Shown: positions 1 through 8,095 of the stretch, one piece after another
Numbering within the stretch: the first letter of the stretch is position 1
How the letters are laid out: each line of letters starts with the position of its first letter
Made by a program: the position numbers and the translations under genes
Origin: a virus
Length of the DNA stretch: 29,884 nt
Strand: one strand, 5' to 3'
IMG/VR virus record: IMGVR_UViG_3300000117_000153
Location: 1 to 29,884 of that record
Notes under the pieces: model-generated
The model's database searches: none
Told to the model about the DNA's origin: nothing
Seen by the model: the letters and a program-made list of their open reading frames with translations, nothing else

Positions 1-72
1 GCAAGACATAAATGTTCTACGTGTAAAAGAAGTGACTACTCCGCTAGATGTATGGCTTGTAGAGATTGGTGA
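1..72 (+). CDS. C-terminal end of a Cys-rich (zinc-knuckle-like) small protein, 5' truncated
   Basis: Frame 1 is open from the window edge to a TGA at 70-72 and reads ARHKCSTCKRSDYSARCMAC followed by RDW. Two CxxC pairs (CSTC and CMAC) separated by 13 residues look like a zinc ribbon or zinc knuckle. The stop codon lies inside the GGTGAT ribosome-binding site (68-73) of the terminase gene, the same tight coupling seen throughout this operon, which supports this being a real gene end rather than chance. Only 23 residues are visible, so its function is unknown. An HNH-type nuclease or a small zinc-binding protein is possible but unproven. Confidence 0.45.
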   Translation, partial: ARHKCSTCKRSDYSARCMACRDW

Positions 73-76
73 TATA

Positions 77-1513
77 ATGGAACTAGGTAGTACGGATTTT
101 ATGACTTCTATGGATATGGAATTATCCAAGACTTCTTTTCCGTATTTTTTTAAGAATGTATTAGGAATGATGTATCCTGAATATATGCAAGAATGGTTAG
201 AGTTAATGCAGGGTACAGATAGAACTGTTATTGTTTGTAGTCGTGACCATGGAAAATCCGTCTTTATGCATAGTTGGGTAGTATGGAATCTTGTGTTTCA
301 AGAACCACCTTTTCAAATGCTATACATATCTTCTAATCAAAAACAGACTTTAGTACATATGCGTGAAATTGATAAATATTTTAATCTTCCACAATTAAAA
401 AAATTCAGACCTTCTAGAGGTTGGGCTATTGGGAATATTCAACTGACTAATGGTAATGCAATTTTAGAGCGTTCTGTTGGTTCTCAAATTAGAGGACTTC
501 ACCCTCAAGAAATAATTATTGATGACCCTTTGAAAGAGTTTAGTTTATCAGGTATTCAAAGAGTTACAGATTGGTTCTTTGGAGATATGATACCGACATT
601 ACACCATACTGCAAGTTTGAGAATGATTGGTACTCCTTTTACATATACTGATATATTTTCACAGTTAGAAGAGAATGATGCTTATACTGTTAGAAAATAT
701 CCATGCTTAAATTCAATGAATAAACCTCTTTGGCCTGAAAGATGGGACTATGATGCATTAATGCAAAGAAAATCGGAAATAGGGTCATTGAAGTTTACTA
801 GAGAGTATTTATGCATACCAGTTTCAACCGGAACTGCACTTTTTGACCCTGATTATGTAAATAAATGTAAAAATAAAGAATATGTGTTAAAATTAGGCCA
901 TCGTAAAGATAAAGGATACAAATATTACGTTGGAGTTGACCCTGCTATCTCTACTGATGGTGATTATAATGTAATTGTTGTTTTAGAAGTAGATGAAGAG
1001 AAAAATAAAACAATTGTTCATGTTGATAGAGCAAAAAATGTTGAATTTAGAGAAAATATTGAAAAAATAAGAATAATAGGCCAAGTTTTTGAGCCTGAGC
1101 AGATATTATATGAAACAAATACATTTGCTAAGGCCTTTACACAAGAATTACGCAGTTTGACTGATATGAACATCAAAGACTTCAACACAACAAGAAAAAA
1201 GAAGCAAGAAATCATATTAAATCTACAAATGAACATAGAAAATGGTAAAATTAACTTTCCTTATGGTGATAATAACAGTAGGAGTATGACTACTGCATTA
1301 ATTGAAGAATTATCTATGTTTTCTATAACAGAATCCGGCAGATTTGAGGGGGTAGGGGCGCATGATGACTTAGTTATGGGATTAGCATTGGCTAATGCTG
1401 CTACTCAGTCTCCTACTGACTCCTTTATACTACTAGATGACCTCGGAGTGTTTGATGCGCCACAAAAGCCATCTATAAATATGAACACAGGATTGATGGG
1501 ATTGAATTTTTAA
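77..1513 (+). CDS. terL: Terminase large subunit (packaging ATPase and nuclease)
   Basis: 478 residues. It is the motor that drives viral DNA into proheads and cuts the concatemer. The N-terminal ATPase has a Walker A of the terminase type (CSRDHGKS, about residues 54-61), a Walker B (EIIIDDP, 145-151) and a coupling motif (MIGTP, about 183-187). The C-terminal RNase H-like nuclease shows the three acidic positions: D288 in VGVDPA, E346 in YETNTF, and D430/D431 in AHDDLV. I chose ATG 77 because GGTGAT ends three bases upstream; a longer GTG start at 32 has no such site and overlaps the preceding gene. The length is typical for the family. No small-terminase gene is visible upstream inside the window. 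The next gene begins 15 bases downstream. Confidence 0.93.
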   Translation: MELGSTDFMTSMDMELSKTSFPYFFKNVLGMMYPEYMQEWLELMQGTDRTVIVCSRDHGKSVFMHSWVVWNLVFQEPPFQMLYISSNQKQTLVHMREIDKYFNLPQLKKFRPSRGWAIGNIQLTNGNAILERSVGSQIRGLHPQEIIIDDPLKEFSLSGIQRVTDWFFGDMIPTLHHTASLRMIGTPFTYTDIFSQLEENDAYTVRKYPCLNSMNKPLWPERWDYDALMQRKSEIGSLKFTREYLCIPVSTGTALFDPDYVNKCKNKEYVLKLGHRKDKGYKYYVGVDPAISTDGDYNVIVVLEVDEEKNKTIVHVDRAKNVEFRENIEKIRIIGQVFEPEQILYETNTFAKAFTQELRSLTDMNIKDFNTTRKKKQEIILNLQMNIENGKINFPYGDNNSRSMTTALIEELSMFSITESGRFEGVGAHDDLVMGLALANAATQSPTDSFILLDDLGVFDAPQKPSINMNTGLMGLNF

Positions 1514-1528
1514 AAAGAGGCAAATATT

Positions 1529-2896
1529 ATGGCGACTCCTAATTCTGAACAACTACAAGCATTAACAGACAAAGTAAAGGAAGTTGAAGAACTTACTGCT
1601 GAACAACGTCAACTAGAGCAGGAGATGGAACTAGAGGCCAAGATGTTATGGCTCGATGGTAGGCCATTATCTAGCCACAATGATTTAGTAAAAGAATTTG
1701 CAGAAGATTTCAATATGTCTTATACAAAGGCAGATAGAATATTAGATTTATCACTTAAGGAATACACAATAGAGAGTAAGAACATTCCTGATTTGGTTAA
1801 AGATATGAGAATGTTCAGAAGAACCCTTAAGGGTGAAAAAAGGTTGGATATGAGTAAATCTATTGATAATTTAATAGATGCTTACGCAGACCATTTAGAT
1901 AAGAGTATTGATAAGATTTATTGGGCTAGTCCATATAAACCTATAATTAAAGATATGACTTGTTCGGAATCACAGATAATCAAACTTAGCAAAATTCAAG
2001 ATATAGATACCAAAAGACAGGTTATAGATTCTCTTTGTAAGTATTGGGAGAATAAATTAGAAATAAAAGATATGCCTTTAAATAAACAATATATTTCTAT
2101 TAGTAAAGAAATGACAACAGCAAAAAAAGATTTTAAGAGAATTATAAAATCTCAAAGTTCTACAAAAGGAATTAAGAAAAGGATTAAAGAAAATATTTTG
2201 AAATCTGTTTGTAATTCACCGGGAATATCTTCTAGAGAAATACACGAAGCATTACCTGATAATCTTAAGAAAATGTCTTCTCCTCAAATTATTTCTAAAT
2301 TAGCAATTAGTCAAAATATTACTAATGTGGATGGAGCATATTATAAAATAAATGATGATATTAAAAAGAATGTTTGGGCCTATACTGCGGCATTCATAGA
2401 TTCTGATGGATATATTACTATGGATAGAAATAACAATCCTAGAGTTGGTTTAGTTGCTACGGGAGATAGAGGTAAGGCTTTCATGTTAGAATTACACAAG
2501 TGTTTAGGTATGGGTAGATTACATTTAGACCAAAAATCTCCACAAGATACTAGACTAGTTAATAGATTAAATTTTTATTCTCAAAAAGATGTGCATGAAT
2601 TATTGACTAAATGTAGGCCACACTTTAGAATGAAAGGTCCGAATGCAGATATATTACTAGAGTTGGTTAGAATCAAAAAAGGATTTAAAAAACAACCTTG
2701 GGCTAAAGGTAGGATGGGAGAATTATTTAAATTAATGAAATATCATAATCACAGGGATAATGTGAACTTTGACTTTTCTGCTTTCGATATTGATTTGGAT
2801 TCTATAAGTAAACTAGAAGAAAATTCTAAAATGAGTTGGATGGATAAGTTAGAGAGAGATGATGCTTCAAATCTGATAGGAGTAAATAGCACATAA
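1529..2896 (+). CDS. LAGLIDADG-endonuclease-domain protein with coiled-coil and winged-helix-like parts
   Basis: 455 residues between terminase and portal. Residues 1-40 are charged and predicted coiled coil. Residues about 40-135 are helical, including a stretch that resembles a helix-turn-helix (FAEDFNMSYTKADRIL). Residues about 210-275 resemble a winged helix (IKENILKSVCNSPGISSREI). From about residue 284 there is a LAGLIDADG homing-endonuclease domain whose signature is AAFIDSDGYI, with both acidic residues kept. Only one clear copy of the signature is present, so such an enzyme would act as a dimer. The C-terminus contains MSWMDKLERDD, recalling a Trp motif in other proteins here. The start follows GAGG eight bases upstream. 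No intein splice junctions were recognised. It may be a homing endonuclease fused to a small-terminase-like or DNA-binding protein; that is inference. Confidence 0.75.
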   Translation: MATPNSEQLQALTDKVKEVEELTAEQRQLEQEMELEAKMLWLDGRPLSSHNDLVKEFAEDFNMSYTKADRILDLSLKEYTIESKNIPDLVKDMRMFRRTLKGEKRLDMSKSIDNLIDAYADHLDKSIDKIYWASPYKPIIKDMTCSESQIIKLSKIQDIDTKRQVIDSLCKYWENKLEIKDMPLNKQYISISKEMTTAKKDFKRIIKSQSSTKGIKKRIKENILKSVCNSPGISSREIHEALPDNLKKMSSPQIISKLAISQNITNVDGAYYKINDDIKKNVWAYTAAFIDSDGYITMDRNNNPRVGLVATGDRGKAFMLELHKCLGMGRLHLDQKSPQDTRLVNRLNFYSQKDVHELLTKCRPHFRMKGPNADILLELVRIKKGFKKQPWAKGRMGELFKLMKYHNHRDNVNFDFSAFDIDLDSISKLEENSKMSWMDKLERDDASNLIGVNST

Positions 2897-2952
2897 AGGA
2901 ACTTTAATATGTGTTTGGGAAATCGGATAATTAACAATTAGGGGGATAAGAT

Positions 2953-4599
2953 ATGGTAGAAGAAAAAAGAAGATTCAGCATAACGAATCTATTCAGAAGA
3001 ACAACCCCAAGACCTGCTGACCGTAAGGTGTTTAATCCGGGTATTCAGGAGAAAGATAATTCCTATATGTTAACTGCACCTATTATCTATCATATAGCAA
3101 ACCAATCTATAATAGTTAGAACGTGTGTTACTCAATTAAAAAATGAAATATTTAGAAGGGGATATGTTTGGGAAGAAAAGTTTGTCGCTAAGTGTGATGA
3201 CTGCTGTAAAGAACATAAAACTCCAACAATCGAATGTGTAGATTGCGGCTCTACAAATTTGTCTAAACCTAATCGTGACCAACTAAAATACGCATTATCA
3301 TTCATGGAGGGGTATGTCAACAAATCAGAACAATTGTTTATTGATGTGCTTAAGGAGTTGGAAGATGATTTGAACATAATGGATGACGCATACTTAGTCT
3401 TAGTTAAGGAATATTTCTTAGATAACGATTCAGAAGTAATGATGCACCGTATAAAGGAAATCTATCGAGGCGACCCAGTTGGTATGCATATTTATGCTGA
3501 TGACTTAGGTGAAAGAGGTAATGAGGGATTTACCTGTTTAAGGCATAGAGATTTCATTAGTGATACTCCGGTAGGGTCTTGTCCTCATTGTGGTACATCT
3601 GAATTATATCCTATACATTATGTTAATAGAGTAAATGGTGAAGAACAATATTTCTTAGAAGGTGAAGTCTTACATTTTAGTAAATATACACCTAGTAGGC
3701 TATATGGTCTATCACCACTAATTACTTTATGGAATAGTGTTACAACACTTATTGCTATGGATAATTATATCAATTCATCATATACTAAGGCAAGAATGCC
3801 TAGAGGATTACTTGCAGTACAGACTAGAAACATAGAATCTATGAAATCTTTTTGGAAAGGCGTAAAAGAAAAGATGGAACAAGACCCACATTTTATACCT
3901 GTAATGGGTATTGAATCAGAAGGTGGTAAAGGTTCTATTGAATGGATTAAGTTTATGGATAGTCTAAAAGAAATGGATTATGTCTCAGTCAAAGATGATT
4001 TGAGAGATAGGGTATCAGGTTTCTATGGAGTAAGTAAAATATTTATGGCTGATAATTCTTCTAGTGGAGGATTAAATAATGAAGGTATGCAAATCCTTGT
4101 TACTAATAGAGCAGTAGAAATGGCTCAGACAATTTGGAATAATTATGTATTTCCTTTTGTAACAAAAGAGTTTGGAATTACCGATTGGGTTCTAAAACTT
4201 CCACCATCGGAAGAAGAGGATGAAGTTGCTAAACTAAGAAAAAGAGAACTTGAAGTTAATATTGCTGCATCAATTAAAAATTTAGGATTTGAAATAGATA
4301 TGGATGATGAAGGTAGGTTCTCTTATAGTAAACCTGAACCAAAACCTGAACAAGAAGGTGCAGGTGGAGAGCAAGAAGAAAAGGTTGAGTTAGACCCGTA
4401 TGCAGGTACAAATATTGATGCAAGTCAATTAGGGCAAATGCAAGAAGAGATGATGAATCAAGGTAAAAAACAAGAGAATCCTGCTACAACTAGAAATAAA
4501 CCTAGTATGGATAGTGGGCCTGATAAAAGATTTAGTGGTTTACCCGAAGCAGCCGGAAATCAAAATGTTGATAAAAGAACTGAAAGAAGGGTAGGTTAG
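2953..4599 (+). CDS. Portal protein with inserted zinc-ribbon-like clusters
   Basis: 548 residues. It should form the ring at the head vertex through which DNA passes and to which terminase and tail bind. The call rests on position after terminase, length, and the portal-like core (VLHFSKYTPSRLYGLSPL, then a long helical stem, then FYGVSKIFMADNSSSGGLNN with VTNRAVEMAQTIWNNYVFPF). Unusually, it has two Cys clusters in the N-terminal half: C81, C84, C95, C98, and C195, H198, C210, C213, each spaced like a zinc ribbon. The last 100 residues are acidic, Gln/Gly-rich and probably disordered. The start follows GGGGGAT. I am confident of the portal call; zinc binding is inferred from spacing. Confidence 0.85.
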   Translation: MVEEKRRFSITNLFRRTTPRPADRKVFNPGIQEKDNSYMLTAPIIYHIANQSIIVRTCVTQLKNEIFRRGYVWEEKFVAKCDDCCKEHKTPTIECVDCGSTNLSKPNRDQLKYALSFMEGYVNKSEQLFIDVLKELEDDLNIMDDAYLVLVKEYFLDNDSEVMMHRIKEIYRGDPVGMHIYADDLGERGNEGFTCLRHRDFISDTPVGSCPHCGTSELYPIHYVNRVNGEEQYFLEGEVLHFSKYTPSRLYGLSPLITLWNSVTTLIAMDNYINSSYTKARMPRGLLAVQTRNIESMKSFWKGVKEKMEQDPHFIPVMGIESEGGKGSIEWIKFMDSLKEMDYVSVKDDLRDRVSGFYGVSKIFMADNSSSGGLNNEGMQILVTNRAVEMAQTIWNNYVFPFVTKEFGITDWVLKLPPSEEEDEVAKLRKRELEVNIAASIKNLGFEIDMDDEGRFSYSKPEPKPEQEGAGGEQEEKVELDPYAGTNIDASQLGQMQEEMMNQGKKQENPATTRNKPSMDSGPDKRFSGLPEAAGNQNVDKRTERRVG

Positions 4600-4642
4600 T
4601 GCCGGAGTTGTTATTCTAGCATATTTAAAAAAAGGTGATTAA

Positions 4643-4855
4643 ATGACTGAAAAAAGTGTAAGACAATTAGAAAGAGAACTAGCAGAGGCAAGAGCAAAAG
4701 TGTATAATGCACGTAAGGTAGAAGTGAATAGAGATTTAGATGCAGTAGGTATTGATTTGTCTAGAACAGTAGAAAAGAAAATTCCTGACAGCAATGATAT
4801 TCCTGACGTAATTTTAATGCCAAAGAGAAAAAGAAATACAGAAAATAAGTGGTAA
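4643..4855 (+). CDS. Small charged coiled-coil protein, unknown
   Basis: 70 residues, start preceded by GGTGAT with three bases of spacing. The first 40 residues (KSVRQLERELAEARAKVY onward) have heptad-like spacing of hydrophobics among charges, so a coiled coil is likely. The C-terminus is basic (MPKRKRNTENKW). It overlaps or abuts the next gene. It is the first of a run of small helical proteins between portal and ligase. No family recognised. A minor head or scaffold-assisting role is only inferred from position. Confidence 0.7.
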   Translation: MTEKSVRQLERELAEARAKVYNARKVEVNRDLDAVGIDLSRTVEKKIPDSNDIPDVILMPKRKRNTENKW

Positions 4856-6207
4856 GTGTGTCTATACTATTGAAAGCAGATATTCGCGGTCATAAAGAGC
4901 CTACGGCTAAAACTGCTTTTGTATTAGACCAAATTAAAAAAACATTTTCTCCTAAAGTAAAAGATTTATTGTCTAGTAAAGTTCCTGATAACTTCGTTAA
5001 CAATTTGGAAAATGTAGTTAGAGTTACTGATGGTAATTGGAAAGATAGGCTTCGAGAATCTTTATCTGATGACTTGATGACTGCTTCAGGTGGATATAAT
5101 AGATTAGGTTCACAAAATTTTAGAGATTCAGGAGAACCTGTAAGAGAACCTAAGATAGATATGAGTAAAATATTTGTAGCCATTACAGCACATCGTAAAG
5201 TGTTTAAACAAATTCTAAAAATTAAACAAGATAATGCTACTATGTTTTTATTAGCGGGTATGTCTGATGATATGCGTTCAGAAGAAAATCAACAACAATT
5301 AGATAATTTTGTAGAAAATTTAGAAGAAGGTTCAGATGAAAAGGCTATCTATGATGCGTTTGTAGTCGATGAAAATATATTCAGTAAATTAGAAACTGCT
5401 ATATCTACGCTCGATAAGTTAGAAGACCAACTATCTAGAAAAGAAAGAAGGTCTTCTAGTGATTATTCTTTTATCTCCACATTAACTAATTTACTTAATA
5501 GATATGGTAAAGACTCTAGAATGGAAAATTATAGAGGTGAATTGGATACATTACAAAGTGAGTCTAGACTATTTTCTCAAGAAAATGTATTTAAATTTCT
5601 AGATAAATATGAACAAGGTAGACACCCTGTTAGATTGTTAGAAGTATTAAATGATGAGTATTCTGGTAAAACAGGAATAGAATTGTTGAAAGAAATATTT
5701 ACTAAGAAAGGATTTAAATTAGAACAAATAAAAGTTGGAGATACAAAACGATTAAGAGGGTTTATAGATTTAAATTATAGAAAAGTAGCAACAGATATTA
5801 AACAAGCAATGAATCCTGATGCTACTAAATCACAGGTAAAAATATTTACTGAAATGAAAGAGTCTAAGATTATTGATTATGCTGATGCAATAGAAATAAG
5901 ACTTGGTGATTTATTAGATGATGAAGAGGCTAAAGAATCCTATTACTTGGCTGAACCTGACCCTATGTTTGATGAAAAGGGATTACCTGAAGATGTTAGT
6001 ATAGGTGTAGCAGATATAAAAGATGAGGATTATCGTATGGAATTAAAAAGAACTACTGAATTATATGCATTTATGTATTATTTAGCAGAATTAAGGGAAA
6101 TCTCTTTAGATAAGTCGTTCTTACGAAATGATGCACATACTGTTGAAGTTGAGTCTTTACCTGAAAAGTTTGCTATATTAAGAGAAGTCATGGGTGATTT
6201 AGAATGA
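4849..6207 (+). CDS. Hypothetical protein in the head cluster (452 residues)
   Basis: A soluble, charged, mostly helical protein without recognisable motifs, signal peptide or membrane segment. It could start at GTG 4849, overlapping the previous stop, or at GTG 4858 right after it; no good ribosome-binding site separates them, so translational coupling is likely. It ends with an ATGA overlap with the next gene. Its place between portal and prohead protease fits a minor capsid or ejected internal protein, but nothing in the sequence proves this. Confidence 0.75.
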   Translation: MVSVSILLKADIRGHKEPTAKTAFVLDQIKKTFSPKVKDLLSSKVPDNFVNNLENVVRVTDGNWKDRLRESLSDDLMTASGGYNRLGSQNFRDSGEPVREPKIDMSKIFVAITAHRKVFKQILKIKQDNATMFLLAGMSDDMRSEENQQQLDNFVENLEEGSDEKAIYDAFVVDENIFSKLETAISTLDKLEDQLSRKERRSSSDYSFISTLTNLLNRYGKDSRMENYRGELDTLQSESRLFSQENVFKFLDKYEQGRHPVRLLEVLNDEYSGKTGIELLKEIFTKKGFKLEQIKVGDTKRLRGFIDLNYRKVATDIKQAMNPDATKSQVKIFTEMKESKIIDYADAIEIRLGDLLDDEEAKESYYLAEPDPMFDEKGLPEDVSIGVADIKDEDYRMELKRTTELYAFMYYLAELREISLDKSFLRNDAHTVEVESLPEKFAILREVMGDLE

Positions 6208-6452
6208 GTTGGGAAGATATAATTAAATTTAAGTATTATCCTTATCCTGAAGATGAAGATGCAGAGTTTAATAGAGTTAAAGTAAAAAGGGAAGGAAACA
6301 AAAAAGGAACACCAAAATCTGCATCTGTTGATATGCCAAAAAGAAAAATAAAAGACAGAAAGGATTTAGAAAAGATAGCAAGGGAATTAGATAAAGCCGT
6401 TGAAATGCACACATCTCAGGCAAAAAGAATTAGAGAAATTATAGGTGATTAA
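6204..6452 (+). CDS. Small basic protein beginning MSWEDII, unknown
   Basis: 82 residues. The start ATGA overlaps the previous stop, and an upstream GGTGAT supports it. The N-terminus MSWEDIIKF carries a short Trp motif seen in variant form in several neighbours. The middle is Lys-rich (REGNKKGTPKS); the last 40 residues form a probable amphipathic helix (KDLEKIARELDKAVEMHTSQ). No family recognised. It may bind DNA or a head component. Confidence 0.7.
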   Translation: MSWEDIIKFKYYPYPEDEDAEFNRVKVKREGNKKGTPKSASVDMPKRKIKDRKDLEKIARELDKAVEMHTSQAKRIREIIGD

Positions 6453-6453
6453 T

Positions 6454-6786
6454 ATGGGTTGGCAATATACACTTCAAAAAGCAGATAGTGGTTTATTGGA
6501 AAAACTAGAACCTAAAGAAAAAAAGAAATTGAAGAAATTACTTCAATCTACTCAGCCCTCTGAATACTTTGGTCAAGATTTAACTAAACTATCTTCTCTT
6601 ATAGATGAGATGAAGAAAGTTGAATTAATTAAAAGTGATAAGAAACTAACTAAGAAATTAAATGGGTTTGATGAAAAGAACTTAAGTATTGTAGCGTCAG
6701 CAGCAGAACTAAGGAAGGATTACGAGACTTTGTATAATCAGTTGCGAAGTATGGTGTATCCCAGTAAAAAAGGTGATTTGAAATGA
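6454..6786 (+). CDS. Small Lys-rich helical protein beginning MGWQYTL, unknown
   Basis: 110 residues. ATG 6454 is preferred over an in-frame GTG at 6445 because GGTGAT (6444-6449) sits four bases before it, and the GTG lies inside that site. It begins MGWQYTLQKA, a relaxed version of the MSWE motif of its neighbours, and has a charged helical region (EPKEKKKLKKLL) followed by further helices. It shares an ATGA overlap with the next gene. Function unknown. Confidence 0.7.
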   Translation: MGWQYTLQKADSGLLEKLEPKEKKKLKKLLQSTQPSEYFGQDLTKLSSLIDEMKKVELIKSDKKLTKKLNGFDEKNLSIVASAAELRKDYETLYNQLRSMVYPSKKGDLK

Positions 6787-7103
6787 GTTGGGAAACGACA
6801 TTGAAAAAAGAACGTAAGGTAGCAAGAGATATAAGAACATTTAAAGGGATTTTAGAAAAGGAAGTAGATAACTTCCTAAATAGGAATATATTTGATGAAA
6901 GCGATTATACCGAAGAAAAATTAAAACAATTACAAGGAGATATTGATAGTGGAGAGGTAATGGCAGGTCTTGGCCGTTTTCTTAAAATAGAGTTGAGCCT
7001 TATTGATGGAGAAGGGTTTTATATTGATGTTGCAGAAAAAGATGATACAAAAGTAGTATCCTTTCAATTTGATTCAGATGGTAAATTAAAGAGGAGGGGT
7101 TAA
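6783..7103 (+). CDS. Small protein beginning MSWETTL, unknown
   Basis: 106 residues. ATG overlaps the previous stop by four bases, with GGTGAT five bases before it. The N-terminal MSWETTLKKERK repeats the Trp motif of the gene at 6204. Residues 20-60 look helical. The C-terminal 40 residues look like alternating beta strands (GFYIDVAEKDDTKVVSFQFD). No family recognised; presumably part of the same head-associated set. Confidence 0.7.
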   Translation: MSWETTLKKERKVARDIRTFKGILEKEVDNFLNRNIFDESDYTEEKLKQLQGDIDSGEVMAGLGRFLKIELSLIDGEGFYIDVAEKDDTKVVSFQFDSDGKLKRRG

Positions 7104-7331
7104 ATGAGTGAAGAAAATGAAATGCTTATGCTAATGAAAGAGTTAGTTGATAAAGTGAAAGCACTAGAAGATACAGTATATAGACAAGATAATTTATTAA
7201 TGAAATCAGGATTTGTAGTTTCTACATCTCCTAAACCTGCTATGGTAAATGGTGCTGCTCCTTCAAGTGATATAATATCTAAAATGAATTGGGATGATAT
7301 TCACAAAATTGTGGAAAGAATTGAGGGGTGA
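7104..7331 (+). CDS. Small coiled-coil protein sharing a C-terminal motif with the scaffold
   Basis: 75 residues, starting directly after the previous stop and preceded by GGAGG. Residues 1-30 are a probable coiled coil (MLMLMKELVDKVKALEDTVY), residues 35-55 a Ser/Pro/Ala linker, and the end is SKMNWDDIHKIVERIEG. The protease-scaffold fusion encoded at 10681-11868 ends in the closely similar SSMSWGDIHNLARKF after a similar coiled coil and linker. Scaffolding proteins usually bind the capsid protein through their C-termini, so this small protein may be a second coat-binding or mini-scaffold protein; that is inference. Confidence 0.72.
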   Translation: MSEENEMLMLMKELVDKVKALEDTVYRQDNLLMKSGFVVSTSPKPAMVNGAAPSSDIISKMNWDDIHKIVERIEG

Positions 7332-7336
7332 AAAAA

Positions 7337-8086
7337 ATGCCGGAAAGAGTAACAAAAGAAGAAAAAATGATTGAACTAGCAATATTGAAAGCAAAAGAAG
7401 TTTTGGCTGAATTTAATGATGGAACTACTGTTGCTAATGAACAAGATGTTATGGGTGAAGAAGTTAAGTTGAAAAGCCCTCCTAAAAATCCTAAAGAAGA
7501 AAAGATATCAAATCCTACTGGCGAAGAAGGATATGGTTACGTTGGTAAATCAGTAATGAAAGATTTCTTATCTGATGAAAGAGATAGAGAAAAACAAAAG
7601 AGAATTAAAGAATTGCAGAAAGATTTAGATGATGTTAATACTGAACTAGAAGAATTAGAAATTACAGGTTCAGATAAAAATTCTATGGGATTTGATGCAA
7701 CACAAGGTAGAAGGCAGAAAAAACTATTAGAAGACGAACAAAGATTGAATCAACAGATTGGTGATTTACACGATTCTTTGGGTAAAGCAATTATGCTAAA
7801 GAGACTATTAACAGTAGCAAAAGGATTAGATTTAGTTAGAAGTTTAGAAATGGATAGTATTGCAAAAGGAGAACTAGAAGATTTGGATGCTCAGTTTATA
7901 GAAGCATTTGAAAAATTTAATTCTAGCCCTAAAAAGGACGCTGATTTTGCTAGATACGAAAAAGAATATTCAGAACTAAAAGCACTAGTCAAAAAATTAG
8001 GTTTAGAAGGCACAACTTATATGGATGCTGAACATGGTGGCCGCGTTCAAATGGAAAGAAAATATGGGTTTAATCTACACGAATAG
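7337..8086 (+). CDS. Coiled-coil protein, unknown
   Basis: 249 residues from ATG 7337, six bases after GGGGTGA; a GTG at 7328 is also in frame but lies within that site. A strong coiled coil spans roughly residues 75-150 (KQKRIKELQKDLDDVNTELE). Before it is a Lys/Pro-rich segment (KLKSPPKNPKEEK). It is acidic overall, with no membrane segments. The gene ends 9 bases before the ligase. Function unknown; position fits an internal head or assembly factor. Confidence 0.72.
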   Translation: MPERVTKEEKMIELAILKAKEVLAEFNDGTTVANEQDVMGEEVKLKSPPKNPKEEKISNPTGEEGYGYVGKSVMKDFLSDERDREKQKRIKELQKDLDDVNTELEELEITGSDKNSMGFDATQGRRQKKLLEDEQRLNQQIGDLHDSLGKAIMLKRLLTVAKGLDLVRSLEMDSIAKGELEDLDAQFIEAFEKFNSSPKKDADFARYEKEYSELKALVKKLGLEGTTYMDAEHGGRVQMERKYGFNLHE

Positions 8087-8095
8087 AGTGGTTAA

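Noticed and set aside
32-76. Longer N-terminus of the terminase from GTG 32
   Set aside because: GGTGAT with exact spacing supports ATG 77, and the extension overlaps a Cys-rich gene end in another frame.
1529-2896. Intein in the LAGLIDADG-containing gene
   Set aside because: No Cys/Ser block A start, no His-Asn block G end and no resumed host protein after the endonuclease domain were visible.
2909-2941. A 10-residue micro-frame (ATG to TAG) in the gap before the portal gene
   Set aside because: Too short, no GGTGAT site, and no overlap-style coupling; kept only as a possible leader.
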